The notes below the pieces were generated by a model. It had not been told where the DNA came from. It worked only from the letters and a program-made list of their open reading frames with translations, and did no database searches. Shown here piece after piece: positions 19,785-31,300 of a stretch of DNA of 64,000 nt. The stretch's first letter is position 1. Every line of letters starts with the position of its first letter. This stretch comes from Chondrilla cf. caribensis (taxonomy: Eukaryota; Porifera; Demospongiae; Chondrillida; Chondrillidae): contig OZ026553.1 in assembly GCA_964020155.1 (NCBI GenBank), forward strand, positions 2,339,979 through 2,403,978, in the 5' to 3' direction. A program made the translations under genes and the position numbers.

Positions 19785-20395
19785 TGCAGAGATGTGAGAG
19801 GGGAAGATGCATGTTGGGAGGTGGTGTGTGAGAAGTATGAGGTTTGTACATGAAGGGATGTGTAGGTAATATGTGAGTGTGTGTGTGAGAGTGTTGTGAG
19901 GTATCTGGGGAGTTGTGTGTGGGCAGTTGTACGTGGGGGGTGGGGGTGTGGAGAGGTGTGGGGGGGAGTTGTGTGTGGGGAGTTGTGCTTGTGGGAGGTA
20001 CGTATGTGGGGAGTTGTGTGCATACTTGCAGAAACAACTGTTGAGATAGTGAGTTCCTCCATCAACACCAACCCCACATCCTCCCCACAACTCCCCATCC
20101 TCAACATTACTGGACGTACCTTATAGTCCATCTTGCTGCCCAGCACCTCTCCCTTGGCACTATAGAGCAGGTTGTCTGACTTCTCAGACTCCTGGAAAGG
20201 AACCAGTGACATGGGAGTCCTCGGTACGGCACCAACTGCCTTGTGTCTGGAGGCTGCTTCATCCAAGTCAATGTTCCTACCTTCCTTGATATCATCCAGT
20301 GTGAGGAACTGCAAACAGCACATGATACAGAAAATGTACATACCTGACTACAACTGTACAAGTCCATGTATTACAAGTTGGTACACCTTCCTAAC

Positions 20396-20800
20396 CATGT
20401 ACAGATACTGTACACCTTCCTAACCACACAGGTACAGATACTGTACACCTTCCTCACCACACAGGTACAGATACTGTACACTTTCCTAACCACACAGGTA
20501 CAGATACTGTACACCTTCCTAACCACCCCAGTACAGATACTGTACATCTTCCTAACCACACAGGTACAGATACTGTACACCTTCCTAACCACACAGGTAC
20601 AGATACTGTACACCTTCCTAACCACACAGGTACAGATACTGTACACCTTCCTAACCACACAGGTACAGATACTGTACACCTTCCTAACCACACAGGTACA
20701 GATACTGTACACCTTCCTAACCACACAGGTACAGATACTGTACACCTTCCTAACCACACAGGTACAGACACTGTACACCCTCCTAACCACACAGAGCCTA
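20396..20800. repeat. 33-bp minisatellite, about 12 copies
   Basis: Unit gtacagatactgtacacctt plus cctaaccacacag, in the intron between CAP-H2 exons 20120-20308 and 20802-20877. The multiple-of-three length gives spurious ORFs on both strands. Confidence 0.95.
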
Positions 20801-22883
20801 CCTGTTCTTCCTCTCGGTTAGCAAATGACACATCTTTGTCTTTCCCATCTTCGTCCACTGATGTCTGAAGTGATTTTCTACACACCAAGTAAACATTCAG
20901 GTCAGCACACACTAATGTCACCATGAACATACACACATAATGTAATACATAAATAAAGAGGTCTACATCTTTCCCATTGTAAGTCTGGTTGGACACCACA
21001 CCAATCACACAGGTCTAGGTACTGACGTCTCAAGTGATTTGAGTGATACAGAATATTGTTGATGTCATGCATGTGGACATATGGATATATCGTGAAATGT
21101 GGACATAACAATATATGGTGACAGCACTACACACTTATGCATCAAGTGAATATCAGCAGAACACCCACTAATGTCACAATGAACACACATACATACACAT
21201 GAAGGTACATATATACATACTGTACACACTTGTACTAACCAGGACACTTGCTGGGCAGTGGCAGTGTACATCCATTACATGCACACATAAGTACATACGT
21301 ACACCATATCATAATACAGTACTTAGAAGTACATGTACTTAGTATGTACACACATACAGACATACACATAATACATACGTAATACATGACATTATACACA
21401 AGGTTCTGATAACATCAAATAACATTTGAACACATCTACAACATTTACCATGGACAACACTTGTGGAAAAAAAGACAAAAATTGACAATTGAAGAATTGG
21501 AACCTGGCCTTCCACATGAAGCTAGACACATACTGATCCACTACACCATCAACAATAGCCCACCCACACAATTTATCAATCTGTTACTTAAACTACAGGT
21601 AAGGTCACTGATGACAAAATTGACCATTTGGAGGATTTGGAGGAACAAATACACACCATGCACAGTTGCATGTGGCATTCAAATATCTGTTGACAACAAC
21701 AAGGGAAGTGAGATCCCCACAAGGTGTGGAAGGTCCCACCCACTACCAAGTGGTGCTCTGTACAGAACCACAGTGCAGTGCCACACCGTTAGAGAGACCA
21801 TTTCACCTTCTGACATGAATGGCCTACTGTAGCTCATGGGCTGCATTTGAGCAGGTCTTGATAGTCAGAGTTGAGTAAGTGGGCGGGAGAGAGTGAAACA
21901 CCTACTAACTTAACAAGGAAAACAGGAAATGATGTTTTAGATATTACATCTTCGGTACTAATCATACAAAACAGAACGTTCTACGGCTGTACCCATTTTC
22001 TGAAAACGCATGTTGAAAGGATACAGATATGGACGGGGATGGGTGTACCCATGTGTTCTCTTGTTTACCCCATACTCTGATCAACACCTCAAAGTGGTTA
22101 TCAAAATTGTCTAAATCAATCCTTCAATGTGCTTCTCTCATCATGAGTGTTTGTTTGTTTGTTTGCTTGAGTATTTTGCTGGCAATCAGAACTTCCAAAT
22201 AGGAATCAAACAACGTATCAACTTCAACACATAAATTTACGTTACAATTATAATCATTATTATCACCATGTACTAAGTTCGGTGACTCACCCACTAAACG
22301 GCCGTTCCCGTTTAGTGGGTACGCATAGGGAACGTGTATGGGTATGCCCATTCTACACCAATAGAACGTTCAGTGTTTATGATTGGTGCTGCACTTAACT
22401 TACTTTCCACTAAGATAATTTGAATACTACTGTATTCTTTCAAACCCGTTATAGACACCATCTAAACCTACACCTGCACATCTCAGGAAAGGAGAAAACA
22501 ATCAAATTCTCACTGGTGAAAGTTTAGATGTTACTGCATTCTACTGTACTGATTGACACAGTGTACTAGGGACTGAGTGAGGGAGTGTGTCAACCAGGAA
22601 TATGCACTACCCAGGACACTTACTAAGCAAGATGATGTATACATTATGTGTATGTGTAAGTACTGTGAAGATATATGTACACCTACATACGTATAATACA
22701 TACATATGTACATTAGTATATACAGTACTTCTTGCAATAGTGTACATACATTCATATACATACACACATACAGAAGCATATATACATATCATACATGAGG
22801 TTCTGGTAATAGAGAGTAATATTGGAACACATCTTTAACAATCAGCACAGACAACAGGTAAGAAAAAAAAAATAAAAAAAAAA

Positions 22884-22955
22884 TGCTACCTGGTGGATTC
22901 GAACCTGGACATCAGCAATACACACACTCTGAAACACCTCACTAGCTATAACAGC
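22884..22955 (-). tRNA. tRNA-like sequence, probably a pseudogene or SINE head
   Basis: On the minus strand 72 nt run from GCTGTTA to GGTAGCA. It holds a perfect B box GGTTCGAATCC, an A-box-like TAGCTAGTGAGG, an acceptor stem that pairs at 6 of 7 positions (with G-U pairs), and a T run right after, as expected of a Pol III terminator. D, anticodon and T stems pair poorly, so it is unlikely to be a working tRNA. Confidence 0.45.
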
Positions 22956-23318
22956 CCTGCCACCTACACACTTTATCTATCTGTTATTTAAACTACAGGT
23001 TAGGTACACTGATGACAAATGATAAGACTGAAAGTTTGGAAGACTCAGAACTAGAGCAAATAAGAGCACCAGAAGATCTTGTTAGCAATTACTTGAGTGA
23101 GAGTACGTCTGTGGTCAACTAATCACTGGTTACCAGTACAGTCCAAGTACAGAACAAGAGAGATTCAACTGTTACATATCAGTCAATACACACAAGCACA
23201 CAGAAGTACATAGGTTATGGCTATGAACCATGGTGTATCAAAATAGATCATACATTTAACCTACATTTCCTTTACTAGATAGGATCACCACTGGTGGCCA
23301 AATTAAGGAGAGTTCACT

Positions 23319-24042
23319 GTATGTACTTGTTAGCAGGAGGACTCTCTACTGTGTGTAGGTACATGTACCCTCACTACTGGAATATACCTACGCATGTACT
23401 TGTTAGCAGGAGGATTCTCTACTGTGTGTAGGTACATGTACCCTCACTACTGGAATATACCTACGTATGTACTTGTTAGCAGGAGGACTCTCTACTGTGT
23501 GTAGGTACTTGTACCCTCACTACTGGAATATACCTACGTATGTACTTGTTAGCAGGAGGACTCTCTACTGTGTGTAGGTACATGTACCTTCACTACTGGA
23601 ATATACCTATGTATGTACTTGTTAGCAGGAGGACTCTCTACTGTGTGTAGGTACATGTACCCTCACTACTGGAATATACCTACGTATGTACTTGTTAGCA
23701 GGAGGACTCTCTACTGTGTGTAGGTACATGTACCTTCACTACTGGAATATACCTATGTATGTACTTGTTAGCAGGAGGACTCTCTACTGTGTGTAGGTAC
23801 ATGTACCTTCACTACTGGAATATACCTATGTATGTACTTGTTAGCAGGAGGATTCTCTACTGTGTGTAGGTACATGTACCCTCACTACTGGAATATACCT
23901 ACGTATGTACTTGTTGGCAGGAGGACTCTCTACTGTGTGTAGGTACATGTACCCTCACTACTGGAATATACCTATGTATGTACTTGTTAGCAGGAGGACT
24001 CTCTACTGTGTGTAGGTACATGTACCCTCACTACTGGAATAT
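23319..24042. repeat. 73-bp minisatellite, about 10 copies
   Basis: Unit starts atgtacttgttagcaggagg and contains the palindromic ggtacatgtacc. Copies are nearly identical, with single-base variants shared by neighbouring units. The last unit is cut by the MITE at 24043. Confidence 0.95.
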
Positions 24043-24246
24043 CTTACATGAAAATGACAAGGTCATGTACAGGTTGTACAAGTTGTACAAGGTTGTGTAC
24101 AAGGAAGCAGTTTGAACCAAACAACCTTGAAATGTGTACAATTTGACATGACCTCATCCAACCTAATGTCCAACATTGTCACATCTTTGTCACATCCTTG
24201 TACAACATGATGACAAGGATGTACAAGCTAGTCATTTTCATGTGGG
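24043..24246. mobile_element. Small MITE inside the last minisatellite unit
   Basis: Inverted ends ACATGAAAATGAC, flanked by AT. The minisatellite unit is cut after ggaatat and resumes with acctac on the other side, so the pre-insertion sequence can be read directly. The interior is rich in gtacaag motifs. No gene. Confidence 0.7.
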
Positions 24247-25209
24247 ATACCTACAGTATTACAGAGTGAACACCTGGATTGAAGACCGCACACAGAAGAG
24301 GTGAATTGTTGTCATAAATTACACCAGAGAGGGTCTACATCAAAATATACCTTGGGATATGACAAGGACTGTCTATATTTGCTATCACGACCACGGTCCT
24401 TACAACAAACTTGCTACAAATCCAAAAAACACAATTTCAGCACAACATGATGTTAAACCTCTCATCAGTCACATATACTGTAAGGTGTACGTGTGTACAT
24501 CCAGCAGAACGTAGCACACACTATTCCTATGTCTCCTGTGAATGAAGTCCTCTACAATGTATGTGTGTATGCACACACAGTACACACATGTACACACATA
24601 CATACACAAGCACACAATACCTACTGTACATACTTGGTCTCACATTCCCCTGCTCCTGGGCCAAACAACAGTCTGAGGAGGTGACCTGGTTTGATAATCA
24701 CTGACACCTAACAATAGAATTATAGAAACATAATGAATATCATTAAACAATATATGAATATCATTGAATAAGATATGAATATTGTTAACTACTGCCAGGC
24801 TCAGAAGTGACTCTCTTCACACCAAGTTGACATCAGCACAAAACCAGAAATGCATGTACTCGTTCACGAACTAGTCTCGTACACGTCAAGTAGACATTGA
24901 GACGAGGCTCACACTACTCGGGGAACGCTCTACCAATAGCTGGACGGACACGTGGAGTGATCGACAGGTTTAGAGCATCGCCTACATTAGGTATTATCAC
25001 AGAGGTCGTACAGATTTAGTGCGGACAAGTCCACTGATCAGGTTGAGATGCTGATAAGGAGTCCACTACACTGGATCGTCTCATACAGACGAAGACTGGC
25101 AATTTGGACCATCCGGAGAATTTACGATAGACTAAGATTAGACTGAGTGTGTACTCAATACTAAAAGTACTTATGGTTGTATTGGGTACTCGTCGGTACA
25201 GAGCCACGT

Positions 25210-25290
25210 CAGAACACTTGTAAACATACCTTCAAGTGAAGTAGAACAATCAAACGTCTTCTTCAGTCTCACATTCTCCTGTGGACACGT
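25210..25290 (-). promoter_or_regulatory. Divergent promoter region of CAP-H2 copy 1 and gene B
   Basis: On the minus strand a strong donor (CTTGAAG before gtatgt, plus 25232) ends a likely non-coding first exon whose only ATG is at once followed by TGA. Gene B's ATG is on the plus strand at 25331, so the two genes appear to start within about 100 bp of each other in opposite directions. The block 25.15-25.29 kb recurs at 55.38-55.51 kb, where the TIG gene lies to the right instead. No TATA box is evident. Promoter function is inferred from layout. Confidence 0.4.
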
Positions 25291-25330
25291 GGTTCGATGA
25301 TGCGTGTTTGGGGAACACCCGAGTCCCAAA

Positions 25331-28300
25331 ATGGCCGAACGTTTGGTTGCCCCTCAACTGCCTGATTTGCCTGTGTTTGATCGCATTCGACGTTATTACC
25401 CTCGGCTGGCGGCAGGTATGTTTGGACATGAATATTTTGTTTTAACGTGATAGAATCAATTTTGTACAGTACATTCATCGCCTAATTCTCGACAATCTCA
25501 GTTTCTATCCACATTTAAAAAAAATTATCAGTGATAACTGGACCACTTACTGCTGCTCACACACCTAGCAAGATGAACCATACTGTGGTCTGTCCACTAC
25601 TGACTGAACTGGCGAGAAATTATAGTATCCGGAATTACCGACTGTCTGCAATTAGACGACCTCGCCTTACTTTTGTAATCATTATCGCTTAGAGGTATTC
25701 TTGACTGAACGCCTATTTCTGATCGCGACTTGTGTGACTTATTGGGTGTTTGTGTATTGGTTCATGGCTTGTTGGTTGGTATGTGGGATCAACTGCAGTG
25801 CCTGGACCAGCCATTGGCATGTGTATGGGCAACCCAGGTTACCCTTCAACATCCAGGCACAGTGCCAACAGTTTCCAATCTTCTTGTTCAATGTACCCGA
25901 GTACAACTTTGTTTGTCATAATTTAAGCATAGTTTAGAAAATTACCTGTACTTAGAGTATCTGAGTCTGTATACATTTAACTGTGGTTACCTATAGCTAC
26001 AGACTGTGAATGTTGAGGAAGTCTCATAATGACTGTCCATTACGTTCTGTGTACTGTAGTGTAGTTATTGTTAGACAGTAATTTACATATCATGTACCCA
26101 TCAACCCATGATGTGCATACACATGTACACTAATTATCATTACGGTGTATACCTGTTAATCAGTCACAATTCGTTTTCGAAGCATATGGTGGATTAATGA
26201 GTTTCTGGGAATAACTGGATATTCATTGGTACTTGTACATTATATTTGTACTGGGAATTTGTGGCGGGTGGAAAAATTTCCAATGAAACTTCTTTAATAT
26301 GTAATATTTGAAAAAATATATAGTTGTGAATATGCTTGATTACTTTGTATTGGTATATTGGTGATTCAAAGAGCTAACCACCAAAATATTATCCTCCAAG
26401 ATGTTACACAATTGCTCCTTTCCAATAATAGGTGACCAGTTAATTGGGGACATTCGATCTCCTTCTTGTACGACATTGCTGAACATAGACTCCATTATTG
26501 CATTGCTTGAGAATTGGTAGTGAATGTTATTTTACCAAATGACAAATCACTAAATTAAAAGCTGCCAGATAGAAATTCCCACCAGTATTATTTACCGCCA
26601 TACAGTACATGTCCATACCTATCCTGCCACTACCCCCCTGAATATACTCCCTGGTCTACAATTGACTATAACCAGGTACCTATTTATTGGAACTGATTTA
26701 GTGTTAGGAGTTTACTGTCCTACTGGAATGTCACACAGTGTTGGCAATGGATAACACTGTACTATCGTTTTTCCATTCTTGGAAGCAATTGGTGCTTTAC
26801 GTTCAAACATTCTACATTCTTATTAGTGTGCATGGGTGGATAAGTTTTGGATGGGTAAGGTGCTAGGCACTTATTTGTCAGGATGAAGTCCCATTTGAAG
26901 GTGGAGATGGGAATGGGATCCAATGCATCTGAGACACTCTGCAGCCTCCATGCAACCACAATTATTATGAATAACAATCCATAATAATATGTATGTATGT
27001 ATATCTGTATAAATTCTGACATATCCTATCTTTAGTGTGTCACTATTGTTTAGTCTCGTGTAGCCAGCCCCTTTTCCGGTATGCTTCCTTCTTTACCTAC
27101 CTCATTGACCTCATGTACAGTATGTACAGATTATTATGTAGTCTGTATGTCCAAGGCTGATCTCAGGTGAAACAGATCATGTACAGGAAACAGTAATCTC
27201 AGTAGATAGTTTGGTACCCCAGATCCATTCCTGCCTCCATTTCTCAAAATGGAACTTCCTCAGGCGAGAAGGGATAGGGCACCTTACCCTATCAAAAACA
27301 AAGGCATAGTTGCCAGCTGTCCTGAATCACCCGGGACATTCATGGATTCTTCCAAGTGGTTACATGTCCTGCCCAGATTGGTGAAATGTCCCAGATTTAA
27401 CAACAGTAAACCACAGGGTACAAAATCCAATTGTCTTTATTCAGTAGTCCTTAGAAGTGACAAACAAGCACTTCGATTCTATCTAACTGTTTTATCATCA
27501 TTCGTCATTCTCTAGTAGAATGAATATTTAGCCTGTTTGATTTTCGTTCGGCAGTGTTCAGTACTCTAGTCGACCATTTTTAAGCTCTTGGAAAGATTTG
27601 CGTGGGTCATTCATCATCAATTCATCAGTCTTAAGAGGTAAAAGATCACAATTACTTTCCTATGGAGCATTACATTAAATTATTCCTCGAAAATGGGCTT
27701 TCCGATTCGTGCGTGCGTCTGACAGCCATTTGCAATATGACGTCATAAACTGACTGCTTATATGCTCATCATACTAATCTACTTTTTGTTGTCTAAATTG
27801 CAATAGTGAAGTGGAATGCATTCATTTTATCCTAAACACAATATGATATTTAACAAGATTCTAGACTACTTTTACAGTTATTTATCCAGCACAATCAATA
27901 ATACTGAACCTGAATATATTCGTTAAGACATTTTGGTGGCAGCACATAGGTGTTGATATATAAGTGTCCCTGAAGGAAATTCTCAAGGGTTGGCAACTAT
28001 GCAAAGGAATGTTAGGACAATGATAAATGTTAATTTGTAATCCACGTAAGGACAGAACTTGTATTTTAAACATGTATGCAGGATTTAAAGAATGGTGACC
28101 TAGTGATTGTTATACTATTTCAATTGGAAGTAATGGTGGAGTTTTGGTGACAAGGAATTGACGTGTATACTTTACTATTGACAAGTTGTGGGAAGATGTT
28201 AATGTACACCGTACTACCACTGCTTTTTAATGCTATGAGGCATTTCTCTTAATTATTTGTCAAAAATGAGTTCTTGTTATCAGATGTTCTTCTTATCAGG

Positions 28301-31300
28301 ATTAACTTACTACATGTACACTACTACAGGAAACCAAATAATGCTCAAAAATTGGTTTTGCGTTAACCAGGAATTTATCTTAAGGGTGTTTGTCGAATTT
28401 CTACTGTATATCCTTTGCTTTCCCTGAGATCCTTAGATGTGCCATTTGATTAATAAAGTATATGAAATGTCAGCAAGTGGCTAATCAGGATACAATTTAT
28501 TCATATCATCTTTAGAAAGGTAGCACATGATATGGATCCATAATAGAACACCTCAGGCTCCACCATCACTATCCCATACAAAGGGTCCACTCCCTGTGTA
28601 TCCTTCCTGAAGGTGATATAACCTACATGTGTGTACACCCAGTGTACTGGTAGTAGCTAGTGATATGTAAATTGGGAAATGTGTGTGCACTTCAGAGGTT
28701 TAGCTAATGTACCCAATCTGAGATGAGTGTCAATCTTATGATCACAGTCCACTCTTGCATTCTTGCAAAATGTACTGTGTATGTAATGTACTTGTGCTCC
28801 ATGTGATTTGTTTTCTTCATCATTCCAGCATTGGCAGAGCTCCGGGAATCGGCATTGGTATCTGCCAAAGAGTGTGAATACATTACACAGGACTACGATC
28901 CATTTGATGACAGGAAGTGGAAATCCAGACTGATGGGAGTAGCCATTCCCAAGGGCACCGATGTTACCATGAAGATATCCACTGTACTTGAAAAACATAA
29001 GATATCTGGGATATCTTCAGTGCTTAAAGGTGTGTTTTGTGTTGGTGGTGTGCTAAGTTGTAATTACTATTGTATTGATTTCTTACCTACACTTGTATTT
29101 CATGTATGATATATAAATTGTATTCTGTAACCTACACAATTCCATACATACATACGTACATATCCTCTATCCTGTATACTTTGTGAATGTAAATGAAGAA
29201 GCACACTACACCAGTGGTGGAATGATATTTGCTCTAGACTACATATGTGCATGGTGTCCTAGTAGTTCTATTTAAGTGTATTGAAATAAGTGGTGTTACA
29301 TCATATCCCCTCCCACAAATGGGATTGAAGGCAACCCTTGTGTCTTCAATTCTATGTAATCCTTGGTTCAATAGCAAAGGAAGTGGCCCACATCTGTGGA
29401 TATAAGCCCCCTCTTTCTTTGATATGCCTGTCTGTTTGATGCGCCCACATACCATGATACATGATCCAATGCAATATATCTTGTATTGTACACTACATAA
29501 TGCTGCCTTGCCTTTGGTTATATCACTTCATACATATCCTCTAGTTTACATGTTCAAATCGTACACCCTCCAACAATAATAATACTGATTGGAAACTTCT
29601 AGTTTAACATGTAAATTTATACTGTTTATACAGTGTATATTATGTAATAATTGCATCACCATTTCAGAATTTGGTGTATTAGCGGAAGTTTTGTCACAAT
29701 ATTCAGACAATTTGTGAACCTGTGCAAGTTTATATCTCTGAATGTTGGCTACGTACCATATTATCATGTAAGTCTGTGTTCAGCCATACTGCAAGTCCAA
29801 CGACTATTTTTTACTAAAATCATACAACCATCGTTAATTCTTCTTTTTGACACTTCTCATTGTCAGATTTATATGATTTGTTCAAATGTGTCCAGAATTT
29901 GAAAGAGTACATCCTCAGTTATGCAGTGCAATGAGTCAAATGTCCCTTTTAGTGTTGTACACTGGGCAACACTATGAGCTGTATACTTCTGCTGCTTTAC
30001 CTTATTTGATATAGTTAAGCTCGGCATACATCACTAAATGCATTGTGGCATCTTTTTCGGTGCTTGCATGCTTCTGCTTCCTGGACGTTACATCTCAAAC
30101 TTAGCCAACCCCACTTGGTTGGCTTATTACCCATATCCACAAATACATGAGGTACATTAATTGGAGTACATCTTATAACCTTACCTTAATGCAATACCTT
30201 GTGAGCCTTATACCTCTATTACTGTACCTAGTTAGCTCGGCATACATCACTGAACATATTGTACTGTCTTTAACAAAGCTTGTACACTTGTGCTTCCTGG
30301 AAGTCATATTTTAGAAAAGCCACTCGATCAGCTCTTTAGCCATATCTAACTAGATGCAGTGTATTAGTTAGAGTACTTCCAGTGTAACACACATGGCTCA
30401 TGCTTCAACAGCCAGTGGAGGATCTATGCTTCAATGTACCTGAGTACAACTTTGTTTATCATAATTTTAGCATAGTTTAGAAAACCACCTGTACTTGGAG
30501 TGTGTACACCTTCAACTGTGGTTACAGCAGTTCTTTTAAGTACATACCTTTGACTGTGAGTGTTGAGGAAGTCTCATAATGACTGTCCATTACATAGTTT
30601 GTACTGTAGTGTAGTTAATGACTGTTGCTGGACCCATGTTACCTTTTCTGTCTTTTTGGGCATCTATGTAACAACAGCATGAAGGGATAGCATGGTTTAG
30701 CTGGTTGGACTACTGAGTGTCCTACATCAATATACCATTAACTTGGAGATCCTATGTTGGCTATTAAGTACTTATGTCTATGTGCATAGCTGATGTAAGT
30801 CCTTCTTGGAGATTGTCTCTCACTCATGCTTTACCCAATGTATCCAGAATGACCATCATCATTCAAAAGTACAAAGCATTATGTTATGATAACAGGACAT
30901 TAATTATAAACAGCAACTGAACTCACCTGTAAGACAATACTGATGTAAAATTTGTCATGATGTCAATACTTAGCATTGTGTCTATACACTATTGTGTCTA
31001 TTTATACTACTTGCTATTGTATTGTGGATCATTTGCTAAGGATATTAGGTTTGTACATAATTCTGAATGAGAAACTATGTGTACGTTCGTGGGGATTTGT
31101 ACTATTGCAAGCACGTGTATTTTAAAGAAACATACGGACAAAACAGAATATATATTATGGGTGTATGTAATGGTATAGATACGTAGTGCTGGGCTTCATG
31201 CTCGTAATCATGGCTGTCACAGCAATAGTTTTGAAGGATTCAGAACACATCATTTCAGAGCAAAATTGATATCTCAGGAATATTATACTTAAAATACCGG

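Larger units (their letters stand above)
12567..20877 (-). pseudogene. NCAPH2: CAP-H2 (condensin-II kleisin) copy 1, probably broken
   Basis: Minus-strand exons in transcript order: 20802-20877, 20120-20308, about 19560-19692, 19315-19493, 18302-18398, 18048-18155, 17453-17508, 16312-16405, 15803-15889, 15764-15781, 15053-15132, 14063-14164, 13550-13635 and 12567-12716. Nearly all phases agree. Conserved CAP-H2 stretches are plain: FLTLDDIKEGRNIDLDEA, LLYSAKGEVLGSK, MNTGTMHSSGALLLEP, VDPWTPLDP, QSYEVLVRDYV, QETDLSKRVQEWDDRI, SEWIPFGDLV and SAMLQLANNY. CAP-H2 closes the condensin-II ring that compacts mitotic chromosomes. Odd: the exon with PFDIHTYG is absent between 13636 and 14062, and an in-frame TAA interrupts the DPW exon. 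The N-terminal kleisin exons were not found upstream. The family call is firm; whether the gene works is doubtful. Confidence 0.8.
20878..25209. other. Stretch where CAP-H2 N-terminal exons are expected but not seen
   Basis: I found no kleisin N-terminal coding sequence. There is a plus-strand open stretch at 21461-21599 (ELEPGLPHEARHILIHY, ending at a good donor) with a diverged partner near 22990, the tRNA-like sequence, the 73-bp minisatellite, the 24043 MITE and a small hairpin at 22287-22321 (cactaaacgg). The rest holds nothing I can name. Confidence 0.45.

Noticed and set aside
20366..20821. 151-codon repeat ORF (VQILYTFLTTQ)
   Set aside because: A 33-bp intronic minisatellite read in frame.
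23319..24042. CRISPR-like regular direct repeats
   Set aside because: The 73-bp units are contiguous without unique spacers and the window is eukaryotic; this is a minisatellite.
27249..27515. 88-codon ORF in gene B intron 1
   Set aside because: No domain, no splice partners in phase; likely chance.
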